DNA from: an uncultured Pelagibacteraceae bacterium
GTDB taxonomy: Bacteria; Pseudomonadota; Alphaproteobacteria; Pelagibacterales; Pelagibacteraceae
Assembly (NCBI GenBank): GCA_902625125.1
Contig: CACOAB010000005.1
Location: 1 to 59,446 of the forward strand
Length of the DNA: 59,446 nucleotides
Reading direction: 5' to 3'
The first letter of the stretch is position 1, and every line of letters begins with the position of its first letter. Positions 27,973-36,806 of this stretch are shown here, piece after piece. The notes under the pieces are model-generated. The model made no database searches and was not told the origin of the DNA. It worked only from the letters and a program-made list of their open reading frames with translations. The translations under genes were made by a program, and so were the position numbers.

Positions 27973-30364
27973 AATAGTTATAATTTTCTTATTCAAACTA
28001 ATTTTTTTTCCTGCCTTTGCAGAAAATTTAAAAATTGAGTCAAAAAAAATTTCAATTGATAAAAATAAGGAAGTAACAATTTTTGAAGATCAAGTCGTAG
28101 CAATTACAGAAGATAACAACAAAATTCAAAGTAATTTTGCTGAGCTAAATAGAAAATCAAAAAACCTAATTTTAAAAGATAACGTGAAATTGGAAGATAG
28201 TAAGCAAAATTTTATTGAGTCTAATTATGCAGAATATAACGAAATTTCTAGAATTTTTAAAAGTAAAGGCGAGACTAAAATTACAACTTCAGAAAATTAT
28301 CTAATTAATGGTAGCGATATAATTTTTGATAATAAAAATAAAGAAATTAGTTCAAACAATGCTGCAATATTGATTGACTCTTCGAATAATAAAATTTACT
28401 TAGAAAATTTTAGATACAACTCTTCTACTAACATATTTAAATCTATAGGTTACATAAAAATTGATGACCATCTTGATAATTCATATGAGTTTTCACAGAT
28501 TTACATAGATACGAAGAAAAAAGAGATTGTTGGTACGGACATTAAAGCATTTTTAAATCAAGAAAGTTTTAAGCTAAATGAAAAAAATAAACCACGTATT
28601 TTTTCTAATGCTATAAAAATAAAAAATAACGGAAAAAGCGTTTTTCAAAAAAGTAATTTTACGCTTTGTGACTATAGAGAGAATGACAAGTGTCCTCCGT
28701 GGGAAATAAGGTCAACCAAAATGATGCATGATAATAAGAAAAAAACAATTTATTATAACAATGCATTAATCAAGGTTTACGATATACCAATATTTTATTT
28801 TCCTAAAATATCTCACCCTGACCCAACTGTAGATCGTAGATCAGGTTTTTTGCCGCCTTCTTACTCAGATACTAAAAACCTGGGTGAAGGTATAAGCCTT
28901 CCTTATTTTTTTAATTTAGGACCTGATAAAAATTTTACTCTCACAAACAGATTATATTTGAAAGAAAATCCCTTATTTATTGGAGAGTATCATCAAGCCT
29001 TCAAAAATTCATTTTTAATGGCTGACTTTGGATATACTCAAGGATACAAAAAAACTACTGTTAAAAAAAAAGGTGGAGAAAAATCTCATTTTTTTTCAAA
29101 ATTTAGTAAAGAGTTTGTAGGGAAAAATAATTCAAAAAATTTAGTTGAAGTAAACCTTCAAGAAGTTTCAAATGACAAGTATTTGAAATTGTACAAAATC
29201 AAGTCTAATCTTGTAGACTTTAATTCTAGTACATTGGATAATTCTATAAGTTTCACCAGAGAGAATGAGGATAGCTACTTTGGGTTAAATGCAAGTGTAT
29301 ATGAGTCTATAAGTGAGGATTATAATGATAAATATGAATACATTTTTCCTGAGATCGCTTTTGATAAAAACTTATTTAGTGATAATAAATTTGGCGTTTT
29401 AGATTATCAAACCAATATCAAATTTCATAATTATGATACTAATAAAACAAATAAATTTTTGGTTAATGATTTTAATTGGAATTATAAAGATCTAATTTCA
29501 CCTTTTGGAATTAATAATAAAATCACAGGTCATTTTAGAAATATAAATTACGAAAGTAAAAACGTTGATATATATAAAGATGATCCAACTAGTGAACTTT
29601 TCGGTGCTATTGGACTAACTTCTTCAATAAGTCTACAAAAAAATGTTAATCAAGCTAATCACTTTTTAACTCCAAAAATTCTTTTTAGGTATGCTCCGGG
29701 AAGCATGAGGCAGGAAACGTCGGGCTCAAGACTGGAGCCTTTAACCGCTTTTTCAATGGATAGACTTGATAATACATATAACTTTGAAACTGGATTAAAT
29801 ACTGCAGTAGGTCTTGATTATTCGATCAGTAAAAATGACCTTAAAAAATTTGATTTTTCTATCGCACAAATTATTAACTCTGAAGAAAATAAAAAGATGT
29901 CTGATATATCAAGTTTAAATGAAAAATTGTCAGACTTAGTAGGAACTATGTCCCTAGGTAATGATAAAGCAAAATTAACATATAATTTCAATATTGATCA
30001 AAACTATAAGGAGTTTAACTATAATGAATTAACAACTTCTTATGACTTTGACTCTTTTCAAATAAATTTAAATTATCTTAAAGAACAGAAGCATTTAGGA
30101 GATCAGGAGTATTTAAAAACAAAATTAGATATATTTAAAAATGATAGTAATCAGCTATCGTTTGAAAATAAAAGAGACTTAATTACTAATTCATCCGAGT
30201 TTTATAATTTAAGCTATGAATATATTAATGATTGTTTAAGAGCTGGATTGGTATATCGTAGAGAATTTTACAATGACTCTGAGATTGAACCAGAAAATTC
30301 TTTAATGTTTAAAATCACTCTTTCGCCATTCGGTGACGTATTTTCACCTTCATTTAGAAATTAA
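27962..30364 (+). CDS. lptD: LPS assembly protein LptD (outer-membrane translocon)
   Basis: This protein has 800 residues. A signal peptide (FLFKLIFFPAFAEN) precedes an OstA/LptA-like jellyroll (about 22-200), then a C-terminal 26-strand barrel region. The conserved junction FTLCDYRENDKCPPWEIR with YDIPIFYFPKISHPDP and RRSGFLPP is diagnostic. Cysteines in that junction and one near 755 could form the disulfides LptD needs. Its presence with lptF and lptG shows that the cell exports LPS. surA, encoding its chaperone, follows directly. Confidence 0.94.
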   Translation: MKNKIVIIFLFKLIFFPAFAENLKIESKKISIDKNKEVTIFEDQVVAITEDNNKIQSNFAELNRKSKNLILKDNVKLEDSKQNFIESNYAEYNEISRIFKSKGETKITTSENYLINGSDIIFDNKNKEISSNNAAILIDSSNNKIYLENFRYNSSTNIFKSIGYIKIDDHLDNSYEFSQIYIDTKKKEIVGTDIKAFLNQESFKLNEKNKPRIFSNAIKIKNNGKSVFQKSNFTLCDYRENDKCPPWEIRSTKMMHDNKKKTIYYNNALIKVYDIPIFYFPKISHPDPTVDRRSGFLPPSYSDTKNLGEGISLPYFFNLGPDKNFTLTNRLYLKENPLFIGEYHQAFKNSFLMADFGYTQGYKKTTVKKKGGEKSHFFSKFSKEFVGKNNSKNLVEVNLQEVSNDKYLKLYKIKSNLVDFNSSTLDNSISFTRENEDSYFGLNASVYESISEDYNDKYEYIFPEIAFDKNLFSDNKFGVLDYQTNIKFHNYDTNKTNKFLVNDFNWNYKDLISPFGINNKITGHFRNINYESKNVDIYKDDPTSELFGAIGLTSSISLQKNVNQANHFLTPKILFRYAPGSMRQETSGSRLEPLTAFSMDRLDNTYNFETGLNTAVGLDYSISKNDLKKFDFSIAQIINSEENKKMSDISSLNEKLSDLVGTMSLGNDKAKLTYNFNIDQNYKEFNYNELTTSYDFDSFQINLNYLKEQKHLGDQEYLKTKLDIFKNDSNQLSFENKRDLITNSSEFYNLSYEYINDCLRAGLVYRREFYNDSEIEPENSLMFKITLSPFGDVFSPSFRN

Positions 30365-31284
30365 TGATTAGAGTTTTTGTAATAATTTTACTTTTTTTTA
30401 GTTTTTTCAATATTAGTTATGGTCAAGTTCAAACAAAAATTGTCTTAAAAATTGACAACAAAATTGTTACAAATTTTGAAGTGAAAAATAAAATTTTAAC
30501 TGAATTATTATTATCAAATTTAGAAATAAATCAAAAAAATATAGATAATTTTAAGGCACAGGCTGTTAACTCCTTAATTGATTTGAAACTAAAAGAAATA
30601 GAATTAGAGAGATTTAGTGCAAATTTTAAAGACACTGATATCAATAATTATTTAAAGTTAATCACTAAAAAAAATATTAATGAACTTAAGAGTATTTTTT
30701 TTAAAAATAATTTAGATTTTAATTTATTTTTAAATGAAGTTAAAACTGAATTAAAATGGCGACAATTTATTTACAATACTTATAGCTCTAGATTAGATAT
30801 AAATTTAGATAACATCGACAAAGAATTAGAAACATTTTTAAAAACAGAGGGTTTGAAAGTTGAATTCAAATTATCAGAAATTGAACTTTTAATTGAAAAT
30901 GTCAATAATTACCAAACTAAGCTATCAGAAATAAAAAAAATTATAGAAGATATCGGCTTTGAAAATGCGGCTTTAAAATTTAGTACTTCTGGAACAAAGT
31001 TGAATAGCGGAAATTTAGGTTGGATTAGAGCAAACGCTTTATCAAAAGAAATCTATAATAATTTAAAAAATCTAAAAAAAGGAGATATCAGCGAGCCTAT
31101 TATAAAAGGAAATACTCTAACACTTTTTAAATTAGTAGACAAAAGAAAGTTGGTATCCAATGATATAGACAAAGATATAGTAAGAAAAAATTTAATCGAA
31201 TTGAAAAAAGTTGAATTATTTGGACTATACTCTAACAGTCATTTATCGAAACTAAAGAATACTAGCTTGATTGAATATAAATAA
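30364..31284 (+). CDS. surA: Periplasmic chaperone / peptidyl-prolyl isomerase SurA
   Basis: This 306-residue protein has a signal peptide (VFVIILLFFSFFNISYG), an N-terminal chaperone domain (about 25-165, with IDNKIVTNFEVKNK), and one parvulin domain (about 165-270) containing NSGNLGWIRANALSKEIY and GDISEPI. E. coli SurA has two parvulin domains. One is usual for alphaproteobacterial homologues. It escorts outer-membrane proteins such as LptD. The start overlaps the lptD stop codon (TAATG). Confidence 0.9.
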   Translation: MIRVFVIILLFFSFFNISYGQVQTKIVLKIDNKIVTNFEVKNKILTELLLSNLEINQKNIDNFKAQAVNSLIDLKLKEIELERFSANFKDTDINNYLKLITKKNINELKSIFFKNNLDFNLFLNEVKTELKWRQFIYNTYSSRLDINLDNIDKELETFLKTEGLKVEFKLSEIELLIENVNNYQTKLSEIKKIIEDIGFENAALKFSTSGTKLNSGNLGWIRANALSKEIYNNLKNLKKGDISEPIIKGNTLTLFKLVDKRKLVSNDIDKDIVRKNLIELKKVELFGLYSNSHLSKLKNTSLIEYK

Positions 31285-32234
31285 TGAAAAAAATTTTAAT
31301 TATCACAGGCGACCCTAATAGTATTAATTCTGAGATAATTTTTAAAGCTTGGAAAAAGATAAGTAAATCGTTAAGAAAAAGAATATTTTTCATCTCAAAT
31401 ATAGAATTAATAAAAAAACAATTCAAAATTTTAAAATATAAGGTTGATATTAAAAAAGTCTCTAGCCTTAAAGAAGCCAGCGATAAATTTAAAATTTTAA
31501 ATGTAAATTTAAAATTCAATAATCCTTTTAATGTATCAACAAAAAATTCTTCAAAATATCTATTAGCCTCTTTTGATTTGGCTCATAGAATCGCACTATC
31601 GAACAAAGTATCTGGCATTATTAATTGTCCTATAGATAAAAAACTTTTAAATAAAAAAAATTACGGTGTAACCGAACTGTTGGCTTCTAAATGTAAAATC
31701 AATAATAATTCAGAAGTAATGCTAATTAGAAATAAGAAATTATCTGTTTCTCCAATAACAACACACATAGATATAAAAAATGTTTCAAAAAATATAAACA
31801 CTAATTTAATTGTAAAAAAAGTACAAACAATTCACTCCTGGTATTTAAAAAAGAATAAAAAAAAAGTGAAAATAGCTATATTGGGTTTAAATCCTCATAA
31901 TGGTGAGTTGAAAAAAGGAAGTGAAGAAAATGAAACTATATTACCAGCTATACTTAAATTAAAAAAAATCGGAATTAATATTAAGGGTCCATTTGTTGCA
32001 GATACTATTTTTATAAAAGACTTTAAAAATTTCGATGTAATTGTTGGCATGTATCATGATCAAGTTTTAGCTCCTTTTAAATCTATATTTAAATTTGATG
32101 CAATTAATATTACGTTAGGTTTGAAATATATTAGAGTTTCACCAGATCATGGAGTAGCTATAGACCTTGTAAAAAAAGGTAAAGCTAACAGTAAGAGTTT
32201 TTATGAGTGTATAAATTTTATTAAAAATTTTTAA
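31284..32234 (+). CDS. pdxA: 4-hydroxythreonine-4-phosphate dehydrogenase
   Basis: This 316-residue PdxA has the metal-binding histidines in TTHIDIKNV, YHDQVLAPFK and SPDHGVAID, plus NCPIDKK and GLNPHNGE. The N-terminal motif is degenerate (ITGDPNSINSEI, where most have GDPAGIGPE), but the catalytic set is intact. It acts in DXP-dependent pyridoxal phosphate synthesis. The start overlaps the surA stop codon by one base. Confidence 0.93.
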   Translation: MKKILIITGDPNSINSEIIFKAWKKISKSLRKRIFFISNIELIKKQFKILKYKVDIKKVSSLKEASDKFKILNVNLKFNNPFNVSTKNSSKYLLASFDLAHRIALSNKVSGIINCPIDKKLLNKKNYGVTELLASKCKINNNSEVMLIRNKKLSVSPITTHIDIKNVSKNINTNLIVKKVQTIHSWYLKKNKKKVKIAILGLNPHNGELKKGSEENETILPAILKLKKIGINIKGPFVADTIFIKDFKNFDVIVGMYHDQVLAPFKSIFKFDAINITLGLKYIRVSPDHGVAIDLVKKGKANSKSFYECINFIKNF

Positions 32235-32235
32235 A

Positions 32236-33021
32236 ATGCAATCCGCAAAAAAATCTTTAGGTCAAAATTTTTTAATAGATAAAAATATAATAAATAAAAT
32301 TTTAAATTTACTTATATTGAAAGATAAAAATATTATTGAAATCGGTCCTGGCAAAGGGGCTTTAACAGATGAAATTCTTAAAAGAAAACCTTCAAAACTT
32401 ACTTTAATAGAAAAAGATGATAATCTTTGTAAATCTTTGAAAGATAAATACAGAGGCAACAATATTTTAAAAATTTACAATAACGATATTCTAAAGTTTC
32501 CCTTAGAAAAAATAATAAAAAAAGAAACCATAATTCTAGGCAATCTGCCTTACAACATTTCATCTCAAATTCTTGTTCAAATTTTGAGATTTAAAAAATG
32601 GCCGCCGAAATTTTCAGACTTAATTTTTATGTTTCAAAAAGAATTAGGCAAAAAGGTTGTTAGTTTATACCCGTCAAAAGGGTATGGAAGATTATCAATT
32701 CTATCTAATCTTAAATTAAAAGTAGACCAAAGTTTTTTAGTATCTCCAAATAGTTTTTCACCTAAACCTAAAGTAACTTCAATGATAATTCATTTTAAAC
32801 CAAAACTAAAAAAGATATATAAGATTAATAATCTAAAAACTCTAGAAAAAATTACTAATATACTTTTTTCAAATAAAAGGAAAATGATTAACAAAAGTAT
32901 AAAAAAAATTTTAAATTATAAAGAAATAAAAAAAATTAAAAATCTAAATTTATCATCTCGACCTAGTGAAATAAAACCAGAGGTGTATTATAGAATAGCT
33001 GAAATTTTTGAGTCTAAATAG
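32236..33021 (+). CDS. ksgA: 16S rRNA dimethyladenosine transferase KsgA
   Basis: This 261-residue protein has AKKSLGQNFLID at the start, the SAM-binding motif IIEIGPGKGALT, and the catalytic motif IV NLPYNISS. It dimethylates two adjacent adenosines near the 3' end of 16S rRNA. It is the last gene of the lptF-ksgA run, and the stop codon overlaps that of the convergent gmk by 8 bases. Confidence 0.96.
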   Translation: MQSAKKSLGQNFLIDKNIINKILNLLILKDKNIIEIGPGKGALTDEILKRKPSKLTLIEKDDNLCKSLKDKYRGNNILKIYNNDILKFPLEKIIKKETIILGNLPYNISSQILVQILRFKKWPPKFSDLIFMFQKELGKKVVSLYPSKGYGRLSILSNLKLKVDQSFLVSPNSFSPKPKVTSMIIHFKPKLKKIYKINNLKTLEKITNILFSNKRKMINKSIKKILNYKEIKKIKNLNLSSRPSEIKPEVYYRIAEIFESK

Positions 33022-33595
33022 AAAGTAGATTTTTATTATATTCAATAATACTTTCAATTTGTTTAAAACAAACCTCTAGATTTTCATTTATTATTATATA
33101 ATCGTAATCTTTCCAGTGCTTTACATCCTCGTCAAATGAATTAAATCTTTTATCTATTTCGGCTGTTGTATTTTGATCCCTTTTCAATAATCTTTTTTTT
33201 AATTCTCTTTTATTTGAAGTAATCAAAAAAATCTTTATAAGTTTTAATTTTTTAAATTTTGATAATTGCTTAGTTCCTTGCCAGTCTATATCAAATAGTA
33301 TGTCATTTTTTTTTATAATCTCATCAACGTTTGCTTTTAGTGTTCCATAGTAATTTTCAAATATATTCGCATATTCATAAAATTTCTTAGTTTTAATTAG
33401 TTCTTCAAATTTTTCTTTAGACGTAAAATGATAATCCACTCCATCGACTTCATTCGATCGTGGAGGTCTGGTAGTATGAGATACTGAAATCTTAAATGAT
33501 TGATATTTTTGTTGAATTTTTTTTGTAAGAGTAGTTTTTCCAACCCCAGAAGGTGAAGATAATATAACTAAGATATTTTCCTCAACCTTAGTCAT
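33014..33595 (-). CDS. gmk: Guanylate kinase
   Basis: This 193-residue kinase has the P-loop SSPSGVGKTTLTKK, the GMP-binding SVSHTTRPPRSNEVDGVDYHF, and DIDWQGTKQL. It phosphorylates GMP to GDP. It lies 19 bases downstream of acpP. In many alphaproteobacteria fabF, mltG and a YicC-like gene lie between acpP and gmk, and here they are absent. Confidence 0.96.
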   Translation of the reverse strand: MTKVEENILVILSSPSGVGKTTLTKKIQQKYQSFKISVSHTTRPPRSNEVDGVDYHFTSKEKFEELIKTKKFYEYANIFENYYGTLKANVDEIIKKNDILFDIDWQGTKQLSKFKKLKLIKIFLITSNKRELKKRLLKRDQNTTAEIDKRFNSFDEDVKHWKDYDYIIINENLEVCFKQIESIIEYNKNLLSI

Positions 33596-33614
33596 TTATA
33601 AATTCTTTCTAATT

Positions 33615-33854
33615 TTAGCTAGCTTTGCTTTCAATAAATTTAATTGCATCGCCTACAGTCAAAATTTTCTCCGCATCACTATCTGATATTTCAGAACCAA
33701 ATTCTTCTTCAAAGGCCATTACCAATTCTACAGTATCCAAACTATCTGCACCAAGATCATCTATGAAACTTGCTTCCTCAGTAACTTTTTCTTCTTCGAT
33801 ACCTAAGTGATCTGCAACAATCTTTTTTATTTTATTTTTAACATCTTCTGACAT
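33615..33854 (-). CDS. acpP: Acyl carrier protein
   Basis: This 79-residue protein carries phosphopantetheine at Ser38 in the classic [20 protein letters not shown]. It is acidic and helical as expected. An SD-like AAAGGA lies 5 bases upstream of the ATG, unlike most starts in the window and consistent with high expression. It is cotranscribed with fabD and fabG upstream. Confidence 0.98.
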   Translation of the reverse strand: MSEDVKNKIKKIVADHLGIEEEKVTEEASFIDDLGADSLDTVELVMAFEEEFGSEISDSDAEKILTVGDAIKFIESKAS

Positions 33855-33903
33855 GAAATCCTTTCGTAAGTTTAATTTCTTAATAGATTATTAAAAAGAA
33901 TTG

Positions 33904-34635
33904 TCAAGCCATATACATTCCACCATTAACATGTATGGTTTCACCATTTATATATTTTGCCATATCAGAGGCCAAAAAAGCTACACAATTTGAAACATCT
34001 TCTCCAGTGCCAAGATTCCCCGATGGTATTCTGCTAATTAGAGTTTTTTTAAAATCTTCATTAATTTTATCTGTCATTTCAGTTTGAATAAACCCGGGAG
34101 AAACACAATTAATATTAATGTTTTTTTTCGCATACTCTATAGCTAAACTTTTTGAAAATGCAATAATTCCAGCTTTTGATGCAGCGTAGTTAGCCTGTCC
34201 TAAATTACCTGTATGACCGACGATAGAGGTAATATTAATTATCTTACCATATTTTTGCTTTAACATTTTTTTTATAGCAAATTTACACATTAAAAAGGTT
34301 GATGTTAGATTTATATCTAATACTTTTTTCCAATTTTCATTAGTTAACCTAATTGAAAGATTGTCTAAAGTTATACCAGCATTATTTACAACTATATCTA
34401 AACCTCCTAAATTTTTATTCACCTTTTCAATAAATTCTTCTATATTGTCATGTTCGTTAAGCTTGAATTTTTCAACTATTAAGTTTGGATATTTTTTTTT
34501 AAGATTTTGTAATTTTTCTTCATTAGTTCCTGTTGCAATAATTTTTGAACCAAAACTATTAAATTTCTCAACCAGACTTCCGCCTATCCCTCCGGTAGCT
34601 CCTGTAATTAATACTTTTTTATTATTTAATTGCAT
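33904..34635 (-). CDS. fabG: 3-oxoacyl-ACP reductase FabG
   Basis: This 243-residue short-chain dehydrogenase has the cofactor motif TGATGGIGG (11-19), NNAG, catalytic Ser/Tyr/Lys in ITSIVGHTGNLGQANYAASKAG, and the typical C-terminal VNGGMYMA. It reduces beta-ketoacyl-ACP with NADPH in fatty acid elongation. The start overlaps fabD by 14 bases. Confidence 0.96.
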   Translation of the reverse strand: MQLNNKKVLITGATGGIGGSLVEKFNSFGSKIIATGTNEEKLQNLKKKYPNLIVEKFKLNEHDNIEEFIEKVNKNLGGLDIVVNNAGITLDNLSIRLTNENWKKVLDINLTSTFLMCKFAIKKMLKQKYGKIINITSIVGHTGNLGQANYAASKAGIIAFSKSLAIEYAKKNININCVSPGFIQTEMTDKINEDFKKTLISRIPSGNLGTGEDVSNCVAFLASDMAKYINGETIHVNGGMYMA

Positions 34636-35560
34636 CTTTTAAATTTTTAATATCAGCTATTGAATTAATTGAAAAGGTTTTTGCGCCAGAAATTGTTCTT
34701 TTAACCATGCCTGACAAAACCTTACCCGGGCCAATTTCTATAAAATTTTTAACTCCATTTTTAGACATATTTAACATACTTTCCCGCCAATTAACTGTTG
34801 AGTAAATTTGCCTAATTAATAATTTTTTAATTTCATTTGGTTCTTTTTCTATTCCGGCAGTTACATTGTTTACTATTTTAATTTTAGGAGCTGAAAAAGT
34901 TGTTTGGTTTATTTTATTTTCCATATTTTCTGATGCAACTTTCATTAACGAACAGTGAAAAGGTGCGCTAACTTTTAATGGGATAGATTTAATTTTTTTT
35001 AATTTTAGTTCTTTTTGAAATAAATTAACACTTACGCAATCACCGCTTATTATAATTTGTCCTTCAGCATTGTCATTGGCTACTTCACAAACACCGTCTT
35101 TAAAATCTATTTTACTTAGCAAATCTTTAATTTCATTAGTTTTTAGCCCTAGAACTGCAATCATGCTTCCTTTTCCAATTGGAACTGCGTTTTGCATTGC
35201 TTTTCCTCTTTCGTGTAACAAATATAGCGAGTCTTTAAAAGTTAAGGATTCGGAACAAACTAAAGCACTATATTCTCCTAGAGAATGCCCAGCAAAATAT
35301 TGAATTTTGTTCAAATCAAAATTGAATTCATTAGTTAAAACTTTAAAAATTGAGTAGCTCACAGTCAAAATTGCTGGTTGAGTGTTTTGAGTTAACATTA
35401 AATCACTTTCTGGACCTTCAAGTATAATTTTTGAGAGCGGGTATCCAAGTTTTTCATCTGCTTCTTTAAATAAATTTTTCACTAAGTTAAAATTTTGATA
35501 AAATTCGGTTCCCATGCCTACTAATTGCGAACCTTGACCTGGGAATAATAAAGCAGTCAT
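34622..35560 (-). CDS. fabD: Malonyl-CoA:ACP transacylase FabD
   Basis: This 312-residue protein has LFPGQGSQ at the N-terminus, the active-site elbow G-H-S-L-G-E, KVSAPFHCSLM with the catalytic His, and the C-terminal IEIGPGKVLSG. It loads malonyl groups onto AcpP. It is the first gene of the fabD-fabG-acpP-gmk transcript and divergent from rpsF. Confidence 0.96.
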   Translation of the reverse strand: MTALLFPGQGSQLVGMGTEFYQNFNLVKNLFKEADEKLGYPLSKIILEGPESDLMLTQNTQPAILTVSYSIFKVLTNEFNFDLNKIQYFAGHSLGEYSALVCSESLTFKDSLYLLHERGKAMQNAVPIGKGSMIAVLGLKTNEIKDLLSKIDFKDGVCEVANDNAEGQIIISGDCVSVNLFQKELKLKKIKSIPLKVSAPFHCSLMKVASENMENKINQTTFSAPKIKIVNNVTAGIEKEPNEIKKLLIRQIYSTVNWRESMLNMSKNGVKNFIEIGPGKVLSGMVKRTISGAKTFSINSIADIKNLKDAIK

Positions 35561-35591
35561 AATTTACAAGTTTATTTGATTATTATTAGTA

Positions 35592-35619
35592 TTGCTATAA
35601 ATATTAATTATAGTATAAA
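35592..35619 (+). promoter_or_regulatory. Candidate sigma70-type promoter for rpsF-rpsR-rplI
   Basis: TTGCTA at 35592-35597 and TATAAA at 35614-35619 are 16 bases apart. Initiation near 35626 would leave a leader of about 37 bases before the rpsF ATG at 35663. The same spacing and -10 hexamer recur upstream of icd. Confidence 0.45.
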
Positions 35620-35662
35620 ACCTTTTTTACAAACAATTAACAAGACAATATTTACTGAAAAT

Positions 35663-35992
35663 ATGAATTTTTACGAAAATACAATTATAGTTAGGCAAGA
35701 TTTAGCAGCGAAAGATTTAAAAAATTTAAAAGATAAATATAATAAAATAATAGACGATACTTCTGGAAAGGTTTTAAAAATTGAAGAATGGGGTCTCTTA
35801 AATTTTGTTTCAAAAATTAAAAATTACAACAAGGGACACTATATTCATTTTAAATTTGAAGGTAATAAAGATACTGTAAATGAAATTAACAGGAAAATTA
35901 AGGTGGACAGATCTATAATCAGATTTTTGACAGTTAAATTGAAAAAATTAGACTTAGAAAAAGAGTTTTTTAAAAAAGATAAAAGTGAATAA
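35663..35992 (+). CDS. rpsF: 30S ribosomal protein S6
   Basis: This is 109 residues from MNFYENTIIVRQDL, the usual S6 start. An in-frame ATG at 35576 would add 29 unrelated hydrophobic residues and is rejected. EEWGLLNFVSKIKNYNKGHY and a basic/acidic C-terminal tail are typical. S6 binds S18 in the platform of the small subunit, and rpsR follows 12 bases downstream. Confidence 0.95.
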   Translation: MNFYENTIIVRQDLAAKDLKNLKDKYNKIIDDTSGKVLKIEEWGLLNFVSKIKNYNKGHYIHFKFEGNKDTVNEINRKIKVDRSIIRFLTVKLKKLDLEKEFFKKDKSE

Positions 35993-36004
35993 TAAAGATT
36001 TTGA

Positions 36005-36277
36005 ATGAAAAGAAATAATAAAAAATTTCAAAAAAAGAAAACCAATTCATTAAATAAGCTTAGTTTATTTCAGAAAAATGATTCAAAATTTTCTAAAAAT
36101 TGTCCTCTTTCAATTAAAAACGCTCCAGTGATTGATTACAAAAATATATCGCTTTTGAAGAAATACATCTCAGAAAATAGAAAATTGATATCTTCAAAAA
36201 TAACCTCAGTGTCTCAAAACAAACAAAGGAAGCTTTCGAGAGAAATCAAGAAAGCAAAAATTTTAGGGCTATTATAA
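36005..36277 (+). CDS. rpsR: 30S ribosomal protein S18
   Basis: This 90-residue protein has the S18 core from about residue 40: IDYKNISLLKKYISENRKLISSKITSVSQNKQRKLSREIKKAKILGLL. The lysine-rich extension of about 35 residues carries a Cys (NCPLSIKN), as in other S18 proteins. The stop codon overlaps the rplI start (TAATG). Confidence 0.95.
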   Translation: MKRNNKKFQKKKTNSLNKLSLFQKNDSKFSKNCPLSIKNAPVIDYKNISLLKKYISENRKLISSKITSVSQNKQRKLSREIKKAKILGLL

Positions 36278-36732
36278 TGGAAATTATATTGTTGGAAAAT
36301 ATTATCAATTTAGGAAATATCGGAGACAAAGTAACTGTAAAAAATGGATTTGGTAGAAATTTTTTACTCAAGCAAGGCAAAGCTCTTAGATATAGTAAAG
36401 AAAATCAGGAAATAGTTGACAAAAAAAAATCTGAACTAAATAAAAAAAATTTAGAGGTAAAAAGTAAATTTAAAGAAATAGCAAAATTAATTGCTAATAA
36501 GACTTATATTTTTAATAGAGAGAGTAAGGAAAATGGTGAATTGTATGGATCAATTAAACCTAAAGAAATATCTAATCTAATTAAGGAGAAGTCTCAAACT
36601 GAAGTCAGCCCTTCGCAAATTATTTTAAAAGATGAGTTGAACAAAATCGGCACTTTCAAAATAGATATTAACTTTCATACAGAAGTAAAAACAAATATTC
36701 TTATTAAAATAGACAAAATAGAGTCTAAATAA
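36277..36732 (+). CDS. rplI: 50S ribosomal protein L9
   Basis: This 151-residue protein has the N-terminal L9 signature (MEIILLENIINLGNIGDKV and VKNGFGRNFLLKQGKA), a long connecting helix, and the C-terminal RNA-binding domain with GELYGSIKPKEI. The length matches the family. The downstream gap of 74 bases leads into dnaB. Confidence 0.96.
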   Translation: MEIILLENIINLGNIGDKVTVKNGFGRNFLLKQGKALRYSKENQEIVDKKKSELNKKNLEVKSKFKEIAKLIANKTYIFNRESKENGELYGSIKPKEISNLIKEKSQTEVSPSQIILKDELNKIGTFKIDINFHTEVKTNILIKIDKIESK

Positions 36733-36806
36733 CTTCTCCACAGAACAAAAAAAATGGTGTGTAACTTTTTCCTTTAAAACAAGTTCGTTTATTTTAATAT
36801 TAGTTA

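Noticed and set aside
35576-35662. N-terminal extension of ribosomal protein S6 from the ATG at 35576
   Set aside because: The 29 extra residues are hydrophobic and unlike S6. The region instead holds a plausible promoter, and MNFYENTII is the usual start.
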